The notes: generated by a model not told the origin, from the letters alone. A stretch of 64,000 nt of DNA from Acidilobus saccharovorans 345-15 (GCF_000144915.1 NC_014374.1:1426001-1490000); one strand, 5' to 3'. Counted from the first letter of the stretch, positions 34,311-42,604 are shown. A program made the numbers and translations.

Positions 34311-34757
34311 TTGAGGAGGCCAAGGCTGCCAGGGCTCCCCGTGAGGGAGAACTTGGCTGCCATAGCAATGTTCGCCGCGGCGGTGCTCATAGCCCTGATG
34401 TTGGCCAGGCTGTCGCCCATAATAGCCTCAAGGATAGGGGCCCCTGGGATAGCGATAACGCAGCAGAGGGTCACGCTGCTCTCCTGCGGCGCTGTGGCCA
34501 CGCAGCAGGGCATGCTCCAGGTCTACGCTATAGCTTATAACAACGGGACCTCGGGCGTCGAGGTCTCAAGCGCTTACCTTTACGACAGCGCCGGCTTTGA
34601 GGACGCCTCGAACACCACTCAGGTATACATACCTCCCAAGCACTACGTGCCCATAACCATGTATGTCATGGCACTTAACCAGTATGAGCCCTACACGGTG
34701 ACCGTCTTCACGGCCTCCGGCTACCAGGCCAGCTGCCAGTTCACCTACGGCGGCTAG
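34311..34757 (+). CDS. Single-TM surface protein divergent from archaellin 2
   Basis: No family recognised. From TTG 34311 (TTGAGGAGG, a start type common here) the product has 148 residues: basic N-terminus RRPRLPGLPVREN, TM helix about 17-36, then a beta-rich outer domain with two Cys (about 62 and 143), Tyr-rich strands and sequons NGT and NTT. The layout resembles ArlF/ArlG or a pilin without a clear class III site. An open frame extends up to GTG 34230, but that would run through the dyad and archaellin promoter. The shared dyad suggests co-regulation with archaellin. Its stop overlaps the convergent DUF711 gene. Confidence 0.65.
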   Translation: MRRPRLPGLPVRENLAAIAMFAAAVLIALMLARLSPIIASRIGAPGIAITQQRVTLLSCGAVATQQGMLQVYAIAYNNGTSGVEVSSAYLYDSAGFEDASNTTQVYIPPKHYVPITMYVMALNQYEPYTVTVFTASGYQASCQFTYGG

Positions 34758-35848
34758 ATAGCAATCACCGGGGCCTCGCCGAAGCGGCCCAGGTCCACCT
34801 TGTCCCCGGGCTCAGCGCCGTCAACCGGTATGAGCCTCACCCCGAGGGTCCTTCCCTTGGCCCTCGAGTACGAGGCCACGTCAAGTATGAGGCCCGCCAG
34901 CCCCTGCAGGTCCGCCGGGACAGCGACCATGTCAAGGCCAGCCACGCAGGCCCCGCTGAGCATCGCAAGGTACCTGGCGTTAACGTCGCCCTCGCTGGCC
35001 CTTGCCTTGAGCTTGGAGTCCTCGCCCACGGGTAGCATGACCTCGTTGAACCCTATAGTCCTGAGCCCCCTGGAGGCCTCTGCTATGGCCTCGTTGACCA
35101 GCCTCACGCCGACCACGAAGCCCGGCTTCGGCATCCTGACCCCGGCCACCTCCTCCACAAGGCCAAGGGATGAGTCCTCCATCCACGGGGAGACGCTGAG
35201 GTCCACGCCCATGTACTCCGCCCCCAGGTAGCTGGCGACCGCCTTGGCCAGCGACTCAGCCCTGCCGTGGGCCTCGGCTATGGCCTTGACTAGGCCCTTG
35301 ATTCCGCCAGACCTGTAGGCCGAGGCGAGGTACGAGGGGTAGGTGAGGGCCGCCGTGACCCCAACCCTGCCGGGTATCGCGGACGCGAGCGGGTAGTAGG
35401 GCGTGACGAAGTGCCTCTCGCCGGAGACGTTAACTGCCACCCTCGTGGCGAGGGTGGGGTCCTCGGAGGCTATGCCCGCTATGAGGGAGGCGGCGGCCCT
35501 GGCCTCACTCCATGAGGGCTCCCTGAGCAGCAGGGAGGCGTAGAGCCCCGCCGAGGCCAGCGCCTTCAGGTCGTCCTGGCTGACGCTCAGCTCGAGCTGC
35601 CCGACGCTTATTGACGCCTGCGAGGTCAGGTGCTCAAGCTCCTTTGCCAGGCCGCCCAGCCCGGCGCCACCTGGGTCAGGTATGGCTACCCTCACGTACG
35701 TCGGCCTGACGCCGAGCTGGGAGGCGGCGGAGTCCACAGCGTCAAGCAGCCTGCTCACGGCGTCCTCGAGCGACTCTGCAACCTCATCGCCCTCCACCGT
35801 GCCAAGGTGAAGGGTTACGGCCCTCACCTCGAAGCTCACGGCCTGCAC
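34754..35848 (-). CDS. DUF711 / UPF0210 family protein
   Basis: From GTG 35848 about 364 residues. The opening SFEVRAVTLHLG, the middle LGAEYMGVDLSVSPWMEDSS, ARYLAMLSGACVAGLDMVAVP and the C-terminal TLGVRLIPVDGAEPGDKVDL match DUF711, a family of known structure but no settled reaction. The fold resembles glycyl-radical PFL-like barrels without a radical site, and some members work with an ACT-domain protein, absent here. An upstream frame to 35968 would overlap the SRP54 gene and has no family sequence. A TATA-like TAATAACC centred near 35874 supports a leaderless GTG at 35848. Confidence 0.85.
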   Translation of the reverse strand: MQAVSFEVRAVTLHLGTVEGDEVAESLEDAVSRLLDAVDSAASQLGVRPTYVRVAIPDPGGAGLGGLAKELEHLTSQASISVGQLELSVSQDDLKALASAGLYASLLLREPSWSEARAAASLIAGIASEDPTLATRVAVNVSGERHFVTPYYPLASAIPGRVGVTAALTYPSYLASAYRSGGIKGLVKAIAEAHGRAESLAKAVASYLGAEYMGVDLSVSPWMEDSSLGLVEEVAGVRMPKPGFVVGVRLVNEAIAEASRGLRTIGFNEVMLPVGEDSKLKARASEGDVNARYLAMLSGACVAGLDMVAVPADLQGLAGLILDVASYSRAKGRTLGVRLIPVDGAEPGDKVDLGRFGEAPVIAI

Positions 35849-35865
35849 CTGGGCCTGTGGAGGCC

Positions 35866-35884
35866 TTGAGGTTATTAGCCTCAA
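35866..35884. promoter_or_regulatory. Dyad TTGAGG-N7-CCTCAA in the DUF711/SRP54 divergent promoter
   Basis: A perfect 6-bp inverted repeat (35866-35871 and 35879-35884) centred on the TATA-like TTATTAG of the leftward gene, 29 bp from the SRP54 TTG. It could be an operator; also possible by chance in a purine-skewed region. Confidence 0.3.
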
Positions 35885-35912
35885 TCGCTGGGGAAACCAA
35901 GGGAAAGCTGCC

Positions 35913-37250
35913 TTGGTGCTCGAGGGCCTCAGGGAGGCTGTGAGGAAGTTCCTCGGCGGAGGCTCCACCTACAAGGACTCGGTCGAGGAGTTCATAAGGG
36001 ACCTGCAGAGGGAGCTCATAAGGGCGGACGTCAACGTCGCACTTGTAAAGAGGCTCAGCGACGCCATAAGGCAGAGGGCCCTCGAGCAGGAGCCGCCCCC
36101 GGGCGTCAGCAGGAGGGACTGGTTCCTGAAGATAGTCTATGAGGAGCTTGTCAAGGTGTTCGGGGGAGAGGAGCCGCCGAGCGTGGAGCCGAGGAAGGTG
36201 CCCTGGGTGATCCTCCTCGTGGGCGTGCAGGGCTCGGGGAAGACCACAACGGCGGGCAAGCTCGCCAGGTTCTACAGCGCCAGGGGCTACAGGGTAGGCC
36301 TGGTGGAGACCGACACCTACAGGCCCGGGGCCCTCGAGCAGCTGAGGACCCTGGCCCAGATGTCAGGGGCCCTCTTCTACGGGGAGCCCGCTGGGAGGGC
36401 CGAGGAGATAGCCTCCAGGGGGGTCAAGGAGCTCGAGTCCAGGGGGGCCCAGGTCATCATAGTTGACACCGCCGGGAGGCACGGCTACGGCGACGAGCAG
36501 GCGCTCCTGGACGAGATGAGGAGGATAGCCGACGCCGTGAGCCCCGACGAGGTGGCCCTCGTGGTTGACGCCGCCATAGGCCAGAGGGCCTTCGACCTTG
36601 CAAGGAGGTTCCACGAGGCCACACCGATCGGCACAATAATAGTGACAAAGCTTGACGGCACGGCCAAGGGCGGAGGGGTTCTCTCGGCCGTCGCGGCCAC
36701 GGGGGCGAGGGTTAAGTTCGTGGGCACGGGCGAGAAGGTGGACGAGCTGGAGCCCTTCGACCCCCAGGGCTTCGTCTCAAGGATCATGGGCCTCGGCGAC
36801 ATAAGGTCGCTGCTGGAGAGGGTCAGGGAGGCCGAGGCCGAGGAGAGGGCTGTAAAGGTAGTGGAGGAGGACATAGAGAAGGGCAGGGTCAACATGAGGA
36901 CCATATACGCCCAGCTCAAGTCAATAAGGAGGCTGGGCCCGCTGAGCAGGGTCCTGGAGATGCTGCCCCTGTCCACGCTCCCTGTCAAGGTTGGCGACGA
37001 GCAGGTGAAGCTCGGGGAGGAGAAGATCAACAAGTGGCTTCACATAATAGAGAGCATGACTTACGAGGAGCTTGACGACCCGGACATAATAGACAGGTCG
37101 AGGATGAGGAGGATAGCTGTGGGCAGCGGGACCACGGTTAACGACGTCAAGGAGCTGCTGGCCTACTACAAGTCAGTCAAGGCGGTGGTCAAGAGGCTGA
37201 AGAGGGACAGGTCCCTCCTCAGGAGGTTTGGCCTGCAGGCTGGGGAGTAG
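35913..37250 (+). CDS. srp54: Signal recognition particle 54 kDa protein
   Basis: GTPase of the SRP that binds signal peptides and 7S RNA. The 445 residues hold an N domain (1-95), a G domain with G1 GVQGSGKTTT (104-113), DTYRPGALEQL, G3 VDTAGRHGYGDE and G4 TKLDGTAKGGG, and a Met-bearing M domain from about 320, ending in GSGTTVNDVKELLAYYKSVK (the conserved GSG RNA-contact motif). Standard archaeal length. TTG start; its 3' end overlaps the convergent alba gene by 32 bp. Confidence 0.97.
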   Translation: MVLEGLREAVRKFLGGGSTYKDSVEEFIRDLQRELIRADVNVALVKRLSDAIRQRALEQEPPPGVSRRDWFLKIVYEELVKVFGGEEPPSVEPRKVPWVILLVGVQGSGKTTTAGKLARFYSARGYRVGLVETDTYRPGALEQLRTLAQMSGALFYGEPAGRAEEIASRGVKELESRGAQVIIVDTAGRHGYGDEQALLDEMRRIADAVSPDEVALVVDAAIGQRAFDLARRFHEATPIGTIIVTKLDGTAKGGGVLSAVAATGARVKFVGTGEKVDELEPFDPQGFVSRIMGLGDIRSLLERVREAEAEERAVKVVEEDIEKGRVNMRTIYAQLKSIRRLGPLSRVLEMLPLSTLPVKVGDEQVKLGEEKINKWLHIIESMTYEELDDPDIIDRSRMRRIAVGSGTTVNDVKELLAYYKSVKAVVKRLKRDRSLLRRFGLQAGE

Positions 37251-37545
37251 GCTGGGAGCCCTGCGGGGCGAGGGCCACCGTTATCTCCACGGCCGGGAGC
37301 TTCACCTTGCCTTTGTCTGTGTCGACCTCCTCGTAGTCCGCCGAGAAGGACTTGACATAGAGGTTCGTGAAGTACCTGGCCTTCACGGCGCTTATCACGT
37401 CAACGGCCTTGCATATGGCCTTCCCCCTGGCCTTAACCTTGACCTCGGCCGAGGGGGACGAGTTGAAGACCTCTATGAGGGCAAGCATGTAGTTAACTAC
37501 GGGCTTCTTGCCTATGAGCACCACGTTCTCCTGGCCCTGCGACAT
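37219..37545 (-). CDS. albA: Alba family chromatin protein
   Basis: DNA- and RNA-binding dimer that coats archaeal chromatin and, in several species, associates with RNase P. The 108 residues show IGKKPVVNYMLALIEVFN (1st helix; the first Lys of KK is the acetylated/deacetylated residue in Sulfolobus Alba), KARGKAICKAVDVISAVKAR, and the C-terminal strand KLPAVEITVAL. The last 15 residues are a Gln/Pro tail not present in shorter Albas. It overlaps the SRP54 gene tail to tail by 32 bp. Confidence 0.95.
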   Translation of the reverse strand: MSQGQENVVLIGKKPVVNYMLALIEVFNSSPSAEVKVKARGKAICKAVDVISAVKARYFTNLYVKSFSADYEEVDTDKGKVKLPAVEITVALAPQGSQPTPQPAGQTS

Positions 37546-37587
37546 ATACTTCGCCTCAAGGTGGGTGGGGGCTTGGCAATAAAAGCG

Positions 37588-38205
37588 TTAGGCAGCCCTC
37601 CTGAGGAGGTCGTAGGCCAGCGAGGCCACCACGAGGACCGCTGCCCCGGCGGCCGCCCCCAGGTTTGAGAGCCTCCCGTAGCCCGTCACCCTGTAGTCCA
37701 CGCTGACCCCCACGCTTGAGCTGGAGTTGCTGGGCACTGCCACCACCACGAGGTAGCTGGAGCTGTTCACATTGCCCCTCACGGTGTAGACGCCGTTCAC
37801 CGGCCTGGAGTACTTCACCGCGTTCTGGAAGGCCTCCTCCACGAATATGGGGTTGCCCTGGAGGCCGGCAACCTCCACTATCACTCCGGCCCTGAAGTCC
37901 TCGTCCGTCGAGAGCGTGACGACCTTGAGCCCGAGGCCCTTGACCTGGGGCAGGAGGGCTATCGGGTTTGCCTGAAGGCTCAGGTAGAGCACCTGGGAGG
38001 CCCCGATGATCCTCATGGTGGCGACTCCCTGGGACGTAGTCGGCATAACCACTGCAACTGCCGCGCCCACCTGTGACGAGGGCACTGCGGTCGAGTAAGA
38101 GGTTCCCAGCTGGACGCCGTAGTAGGTGGCCACCAGGCTCGATATTATCAACGCGACACCGACGAAGAACAGCAGCCTTGACACGGCTGTCCTGTACCAC
38201 CTCAA
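37588..38205 (-). CDS. Membrane protein of ABC transporter operon
   Basis: Unknown family. The 205 residues have a TM helix near each end (about 9-29 and 182-200) enclosing an outer domain of about 150 residues with sequons NSS. The TTG start overlaps the stop of the ABC-2 permease (TTGA-type), so it is the third gene of ATPase-permease-accessory. It may be an extracytoplasmic partner of the exporter. Confidence 0.7.
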   Translation of the reverse strand: MRWYRTAVSRLLFFVGVALIISSLVATYYGVQLGTSYSTAVPSSQVGAAVAVVMPTTSQGVATMRIIGASQVLYLSLQANPIALLPQVKGLGLKVVTLSTDEDFRAGVIVEVAGLQGNPIFVEEAFQNAVKYSRPVNGVYTVRGNVNSSSYLVVVAVPSNSSSSVGVSVDYRVTGYGRLSNLGAAAGAAVLVVASLAYDLLRRAA

Positions 38206-38960
38206 GTCGGCTCGAACCTCCTCTCAAAGTAGTAGAAGTAGAGGCCTAATAGAACAGCGTACGAGAGCGGCACCACAAGGTACTGCCATGCGCTGACGGC
38301 CTGCCCAGTGAGGCCGTAGTAGACGTCGAAGTAGAACCCCATGGAGTTCGAGGCGTTCACGAGCGACTGTATGTTGTCAAGGAGCCCTATCAGGTAGAGC
38401 ACCCCCGAGAGGGCCACGTAGCCGAAGTAGAAGGATATGCTTGCAATTATAGCGGTGCCCGTAGACCTGAACCTGCTGGCCAGCAGAAGGAAGACTGTGC
38501 CGTAGAGCTGGCTCTGCACCAGGTACGAGGCCCACATGGCCGCGTACTGGGCGGGGCCCCTGAGCACCACGGGGTAGAGCATTACGGCCGTCACTATGGC
38601 CGGCACCCCAAGGAGCATGGCCGCCGGGAGCAGCGACCTGGTTATGTAGAGCACCGCCGCCACCGCCCTCCTCGAGATGGGGTAGCTCATGTAGACCTGC
38701 ATTATCCCCCCTTGCACTATGTTCACGAGGTCTGACGAGGCCCTTATCGCGATGTATATCGTTGTCACGAAGAGCGCCAGCGACTCTGGGCTGAAGGTGA
38801 AGCCGGGCCCCAGGGCGGCCACGGGGCTTGATATTGGCTGAAGCACTGAGAGGGCGCCGCCCATGGCCGCTACCACGAGGAGCATTATGTCAAAGCCGGG
38901 CGGCCTGAGGGCGTCCCAGAGGTCCAGGTAAAGCAGTTCAAGGCTCCTCCTTATGGACAT
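38202..38960 (-). CDS. ABC-2 type permease
   Basis: A 252-residue protein with six TM helices and an amphipathic N-terminal segment (RRSLELLYLDLWDALRPPG), the size and layout of ABC-2 permeases. It is adjacent to, and one base from, the ATPase gene at 38961. The substrate (drug, lipid or surface polymer) is unknown. Confidence 0.85.
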   Translation of the reverse strand: MSIRRSLELLYLDLWDALRPPGFDIMLLVVAAMGGALSVLQPISSPVAALGPGFTFSPESLALFVTTIYIAIRASSDLVNIVQGGIMQVYMSYPISRRAVAAVLYITRSLLPAAMLLGVPAIVTAVMLYPVVLRGPAQYAAMWASYLVQSQLYGTVFLLLASRFRSTGTAIIASISFYFGYVALSGVLYLIGLLDNIQSLVNASNSMGFYFDVYYGLTGQAVSAWQYLVVPLSYAVLLGLYFYYFERRFEPT

Positions 38961-39881
38961 TCAGCTCACCTCCCTCAGGAGCTCCTCGAGGCCAGGCTCC
39001 ACCAGGTCTATGCCGTAGTACCTTATGCCGGAGCTCACTGCGTCCGCAAGCGCCAGCAGGAGGGCCCTCTCGTCGTCAGGCCCCCTGAGCCTGACCGTGA
39101 CCTCCTGGACCCCGGCCTCCGCGTTGAGCCCCCTCCCGATGAGCGCCTTTGCCAGCGCCTGGGGGTCAGGCGCCCTGACCCTGGCGACCTTGATGGACCC
39201 TATGACCTCGTCGGGGGCCCCTTGGGCCACCACAGAGCCCTGCTTTATCACGACTATCCTGTCGACGACCCTCAGCACCTCGGAGAGCACGTGGCTTGAG
39301 AGCAGTATCGTCACCCCCCTCTCCTTCTTTAGCCTTGAGAGCGTCTCGAGCACGGAGGCCCTCTCGACGGGGTCAAGGTTGCTGGTGGGCTCGTCGGCCA
39401 CAAGAAACTTTGGGGAGGCCACGAGGGCGTGGGCTATGGCTGCCCTCTGCTTGAGGCCTGCCGAGAGCTGGCCGAAGGGCCTGGACTCGTGGCCCTCGAG
39501 GCCTGCCAGCTTAACCGCCTCCCTCACGTCAGACTCGGGCACCCCGTAGATCCTGGCAGCCCTCCTCAGCAGCTCTATGACCGGCATGGTCGCCGGGAGG
39601 GAGGGCCTCTCAAATATGACCCCCACGCTCTCCCTCGCCGTGGGGTCAAGGAAGGGGTCCCTGCCGAACAGCCTGACGTCGCCCGAGTCCCTCCTCAGGA
39701 GGCCCAGGGAGACCCTTATGAGGGTTGTCTTGCCCGCGCCGTTGGGGCCCACGAGGCCCAGGAACTCGCCCTCCCCAATGCTCACGCTGACGCCCCTCAG
39801 GGCCTCCCTGTCCCCGAACCTCTTCCGCACGTCCCTGAGCTCCAGCACGGCCTGGCCCAAAGCCTTAGCTCCCAGCCCCAC
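38961..39881 (-). CDS. ABC transporter ATP-binding protein
   Basis: A 306-residue ATPase: Walker A GPNGAGKTT (45-53), Q-loop region FERPSLP, signature LSAGLKQR (about 139-146), Walker B FLVADEPTS, and H-loop LSSHVLSE. The C-terminal extension of about 90 residues with APDPQALAKAL and a GIDLVEPGLEEL end is typical of ABC-2 exporter ATPases (DrrA/CcmA-like). The start could be GTG 39881 or an in-frame TTG/GTG up to 11 codons later, nearer VLELRDVRKRFG. Confidence 0.93.
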   Translation of the reverse strand: MGLGAKALGQAVLELRDVRKRFGDREALRGVSVSIGEGEFLGLVGPNGAGKTTLIRVSLGLLRRDSGDVRLFGRDPFLDPTARESVGVIFERPSLPATMPVIELLRRAARIYGVPESDVREAVKLAGLEGHESRPFGQLSAGLKQRAAIAHALVASPKFLVADEPTSNLDPVERASVLETLSRLKKERGVTILLSSHVLSEVLRVVDRIVVIKQGSVVAQGAPDEVIGSIKVARVRAPDPQALAKALIGRGLNAEAGVQEVTVRLRGPDDERALLLALADAVSSGIRYYGIDLVEPGLEELLREVS

Positions 39882-39931
39882 TGTGGGCGCGGGCTTAATT
39901 TTCCTTTAATACAGGGAAGACCGGGGTCGGG

Positions 39932-40696
39932 TTGAGCTGCAACGCAATAGTCACAGGGGCCAGCAGGGGCATAGGCCTCGAGGCGGCCAGGGCCCTGGCC
40001 TCGAGGGGCTGCGACGAGCTCCTGGTCGCAAGGGACAGGGCGGGGCTCGAGGAGGCCTCCAGGGAGCTGTCATCGAAGTACGGGGTTAAGGCCATACCAA
40101 GGCCCGCCGACATGACGTCAAGGGAGTCGGAGGCCATAGTTGACGAGGCCAGGTCCCTCCTGGGCGACATAGACGTGGCATTTGTGAGCTACGGCAACCC
40201 CCCGTGCGAGCCCTGCGAGCCCGCCGACGCCAGCTGGGACGACTGGCAGTACGCCGCCTCCATGTACCTCGTGTTCCCCGCCAGGCTCCTGGGGAGGCTT
40301 GCCAGGGTCAACGGGAGGAAGGCCACAGTGATACTGGTCTCCAGCTTCTCCTCCAGGTCGCCCATGTGGCCCACCGGGGTAAGCGACGTCGTGAGGGCCG
40401 GCCTCCCGGCCATGGCGAAGCTCTTCTCAAGGGCCTACCCGGGGTCGCTCAGGGTCATAGTCCTTGAGCTGGGCAGCTTCAGGACCCCCGGGGCTGAGAG
40501 GCTCATAGGTGAGCTCGCGAGGAGGGAGGGCGTGAGCGCCGAGGACTACTGGTCAAGGGTCGCCTCCATGTCGCCCCTGAGGAGGCTCGGGAGGCCGGAG
40601 GAGCTGAGGGAGCTCATAGCGTGGCTCGCCTTCTCGCCCGAGTACCTCACCGGCGTCACCGTGCTCTTCGACGGGGCCACGCTGCAGTCCCTCTAG
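39932..40696 (+). CDS. SDR-family oxidoreductase lacking the usual YxxxK motif
   Basis: A 254-residue Rossmann protein. TGASRGIGLEAA near the N-terminus and the PADMTS and SYGNPP segments fit the NAD(P) site, and the substrate-side Ser is in LVSSFSS. Where classical SDRs have Tyr-x-x-x-Lys this one has GVSDVVRAGL, so Tyr and Lys are replaced; some archaeal SDR-like proteins share an SNVVR-type motif, and catalysis may differ. The C-terminal segment SPEYLTGVTVLFDGA is standard. TTG start, with TATA-like CTTTAATAC about 30 bp upstream. Confidence 0.85.
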   Translation: MSCNAIVTGASRGIGLEAARALASRGCDELLVARDRAGLEEASRELSSKYGVKAIPRPADMTSRESEAIVDEARSLLGDIDVAFVSYGNPPCEPCEPADASWDDWQYAASMYLVFPARLLGRLARVNGRKATVILVSSFSSRSPMWPTGVSDVVRAGLPAMAKLFSRAYPGSLRVIVLELGSFRTPGAERLIGELARREGVSAEDYWSRVASMSPLRRLGRPEELRELIAWLAFSPEYLTGVTVLFDGATLQSL

Positions 40697-40700
40697 CCAC

Positions 40701-40734
40701 GATATGGATTCCCGTTACATGAGGAATCCATATC
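40701..40734. repeat. 12-bp perfect inverted repeat with 10-nt loop
   Basis: GATATGGATTCC (40701-40712) and GGAATCCATATC (40723-40734) lie just after the SDR stop and 57 bp ahead of the DUF1152 start. The arms are much more AT-rich than their surroundings. No T-tract follows at once, though CCTTTTAAG stands 20 bp on and doubles as TATA for the next gene. It could be a regulatory dyad or a 3'-end hairpin. Confidence 0.75.
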
Positions 40735-40791
40735 ATAGGGCCCTGGTGGAGCCTTTTAAGAGCAAGGGCACAGGCCTCGCTGGGGCCTAGG

Positions 40792-41826
40792 TTGAAGTTC
40801 AAGAGCCTTGAGGAGGCTGTGGCCAACAGGAAGGTCCTGGTGCTCGGCATAGGCGGAGGGGGAGACGCCGCTGGGGCCCTCTACCTCTACCAGAAGGTCA
40901 GGAGGTTCGGCGGGAGGCCAATACTAGGCTCAGTGGTCTGGGAGAGGTACGCCATAGACCCCTACCCAGGGCCCATACCGCTTGAGGCCATGGTGGACGT
41001 CGACATACTCGGGGACTCCGCCGCCCTGGTCAGCGGGAGCTCATATGCAGTAAGGTTTGGGAGGCAGCTCAGGCCCCAGATAGTCAGGGCCGCCGAGCTC
41101 CTGGGCGAGAAGGCCCTCTTCGTCGACATAAGCAAGGGGAGCGAGGGGGTTAGGAGGGCCCTTGAGGCAGCCAGGGACCAGCTCGGGGTTGAGCTCGTCA
41201 TAGGGGTTGACGTGGGAGGGGACGCGCTCGCCCTCGGGTGCGAGGAGAACCTCTGGAGCCCGCTGGCCGACTCCGTCTCGCTGGCCGGCCTCGGCTCGGC
41301 CGGCGTCGACTCCCTCATAGCTGTGCACGGCCCGGGCGCTGACGGGGAGCTCTCGACGGACCAGGTGCTCTCCTACATAGCTGACGTGGCCGCCCAGGGA
41401 GGCCTGCTGGGCATATACGGCATAAACGAGGAGGAGGCGGAGCTGCTCGACAGGGCAACTAAGGCCATCGAGACTGAGGCCTCCCTGATGCCCCTGCTGG
41501 CCTTCAGGGGAAGGAGGGGGGACCAGAGGATAAGGGGAGGCACGAGGACCGTCAGGCTCTCGCCCGTCCTGGCCACCACCTACGTTATGGATGCGCTGAC
41601 CGTCTACAACAGGAGCCCGCTGGCCAGGGCCGTCTCAGGCACCATGGGGATCTCGCAAGCCAGGCAGATACTCAACTCCATGTGCATCTACACTGAGCTT
41701 GACCTTGAGTACGACCTCTTTAACATGAGGGGCTCCACCAGCTCCAGGCCCATGAGCCTCGAGGACATCAGGAGGGAGGGCATAGGAAGGCTCGTGAGGC
41801 AGGGCTGCAGGCCGGTTAAGTGTTGA
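40792..41826 (+). CDS. DUF1152 family protein
   Basis: A 344-residue protein with an N-terminal nucleotide-binding-like turn VLVLGIGGGGDAAGAL (14-29), then VDISKGSEGVRRAL, VIGVDVGGDAL, and the C-terminal GTRTVRLSPVLATTYVMD, all fitting DUF1152, an archaeal and bacterial family without a settled function. It was called by overall pattern. TTG start (TTGAAGTTC) preceded by CTGGGGCCTAGG and a TATA-like CTTTTAAG about 35 bp upstream. Its stop overlaps the convergent RHH gene by 11 bp. Confidence 0.82.
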   Translation: MKFKSLEEAVANRKVLVLGIGGGGDAAGALYLYQKVRRFGGRPILGSVVWERYAIDPYPGPIPLEAMVDVDILGDSAALVSGSSYAVRFGRQLRPQIVRAAELLGEKALFVDISKGSEGVRRALEAARDQLGVELVIGVDVGGDALALGCEENLWSPLADSVSLAGLGSAGVDSLIAVHGPGADGELSTDQVLSYIADVAAQGGLLGIYGINEEEAELLDRATKAIETEASLMPLLAFRGRRGDQRIRGGTRTVRLSPVLATTYVMDALTVYNRSPLARAVSGTMGISQARQILNSMCIYTELDLEYDLFNMRGSTSSRPMSLEDIRREGIGRLVRQGCRPVKC

Positions 41827-42175
41827 CGCTCTCCTGCTCAACGCCAAGCGCCTTCTTAGCCTTGACCTCCCCTATCAGGTCCTCAAGGGCGTCAAGCCTC
41901 TGGAGTATGTAGTCAAGCGCCTCCTCCAGCTGCCTGTACCTGCCCTCCATCATGGTCACCTTGAGCTTCAGGTCCCTCTCAACCTTGTCAAGCCTGTTCG
42001 ACAGGTTGGCGACCATCACCTCTGAGGCGCCCTCCTGCCTGGCAGCGAGGCCGCCCTGCAGGCCCATCTTTATGTAGAGCTTTATCAGGTCCGTTATCTG
42101 TATGCCTATCTCGTCGCTCTTCTCCTTCAGCTGCTTGTACATGGCGTCGCTCAGCGACAGGTGCACTGTGGGCAC
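41816..42175 (-). CDS. RHH-type regulator with C-terminal coiled coil
   Basis: The 119 residues start with a ribbon-helix-helix-like segment (PTVHLSLSDAMYKQLKEKSD, helix 2 ITDLIKLYIKMGL), then a long coiled coil (about 55-105, NLSNRLDKVERDLKLKV...). The strand TVHLSL would fit in the DNA major groove, and the coil would join dimers. ATG start. It diverges from a second, smaller RHH gene with matching promoter elements. Confidence 0.75.
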   Translation of the reverse strand: MPTVHLSLSDAMYKQLKEKSDEIGIQITDLIKLYIKMGLQGGLAARQEGASEVMVANLSNRLDKVERDLKLKVTMMEGRYRQLEEALDYILQRLDALEDLIGEVKAKKALGVEQESVNT

Positions 42176-42198
42176 TGCTGTCTCCCCGTTGTAAGAGG

Positions 42199-42208
42199 AG
42201 TACTGCAG
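42199..42208. promoter_or_regulatory. AGTACTGCAG operator candidate, leftward promoter
   Basis: Ten-mer AGTACTGCAG between the leftward TATA box (AGTATATTAG, centred about 42221) and the predicted transcript start of the RHH-coiled-coil gene. The same 10-mer occurs at 42296-42305. Confidence 0.55.
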
Positions 42209-42295
42209 GAGGCCTAATATACTCTTATGTTACATAGAGTCCTATTGCAGGTTTCCTCTTGTAGTCCGAGAGGGACTTTCAATAAAGCCTCCAGT

Positions 42296-42305
42296 AGTAC
42301 TGCAG
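42296..42305. promoter_or_regulatory. AGTACTGCAG operator candidate, rightward promoter
   Basis: Second copy, within a TACTGCAGTA palindrome (42298-42307), about 17 bp downstream of a rightward TATA-like CAATAAAGCC (centred about 42283). Its offset from TATA equals that of the left copy. Confidence 0.55.
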
Positions 42306-42350
42306 TAGTATCGGAGCCCTGTTGGAGGGTGAAGACAGGAGGTGGAACGC

Positions 42351-42521
42351 ATGAAGGTGCTCAGCTTCAAGCTCGAGGACGACCTCCTCGAGCTCCTTGA
42401 GGAGTACTCAAGGAAGAGGAACATACCCAAGTCCGAGGTCATAAGGAGGGCCCTGAGGCAGTACATAAGCGCGGACAGGGACAGGCCCTACGTGGGTAAG
42501 TACATAAAGATCTACACGTGA
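42351..42521 (+). CDS. Small ribbon-helix-helix (CopG-like) regulator
   Basis: A 56-residue RHH protein: strand MKVLSFKLEDDLLELLEEY, turn RKRNIPKSEVIRRALRQYI (helix 2 with KSEVIRRAL, typical), then a short Tyr/Lys tail. Such proteins bind operator half-sites as dimers. The ATG is set by a strong Shine-Dalgarno, AGGAGGTG, 6 bp upstream. It diverges from the RHH-coiled-coil gene across 175 bp. Confidence 0.88.
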   Translation: MKVLSFKLEDDLLELLEEYSRKRNIPKSEVIRRALRQYISADRDRPYVGKYIKIYT

Positions 42522-42604
42522 GCCCTGAGCCCCTTTAGTCCCGGCCCCTCCTCCTTGTGATTGAAGGTTAAGAGCTAGGCCTCAGCCAGCTTCCTGGGGA
42601 GAAA

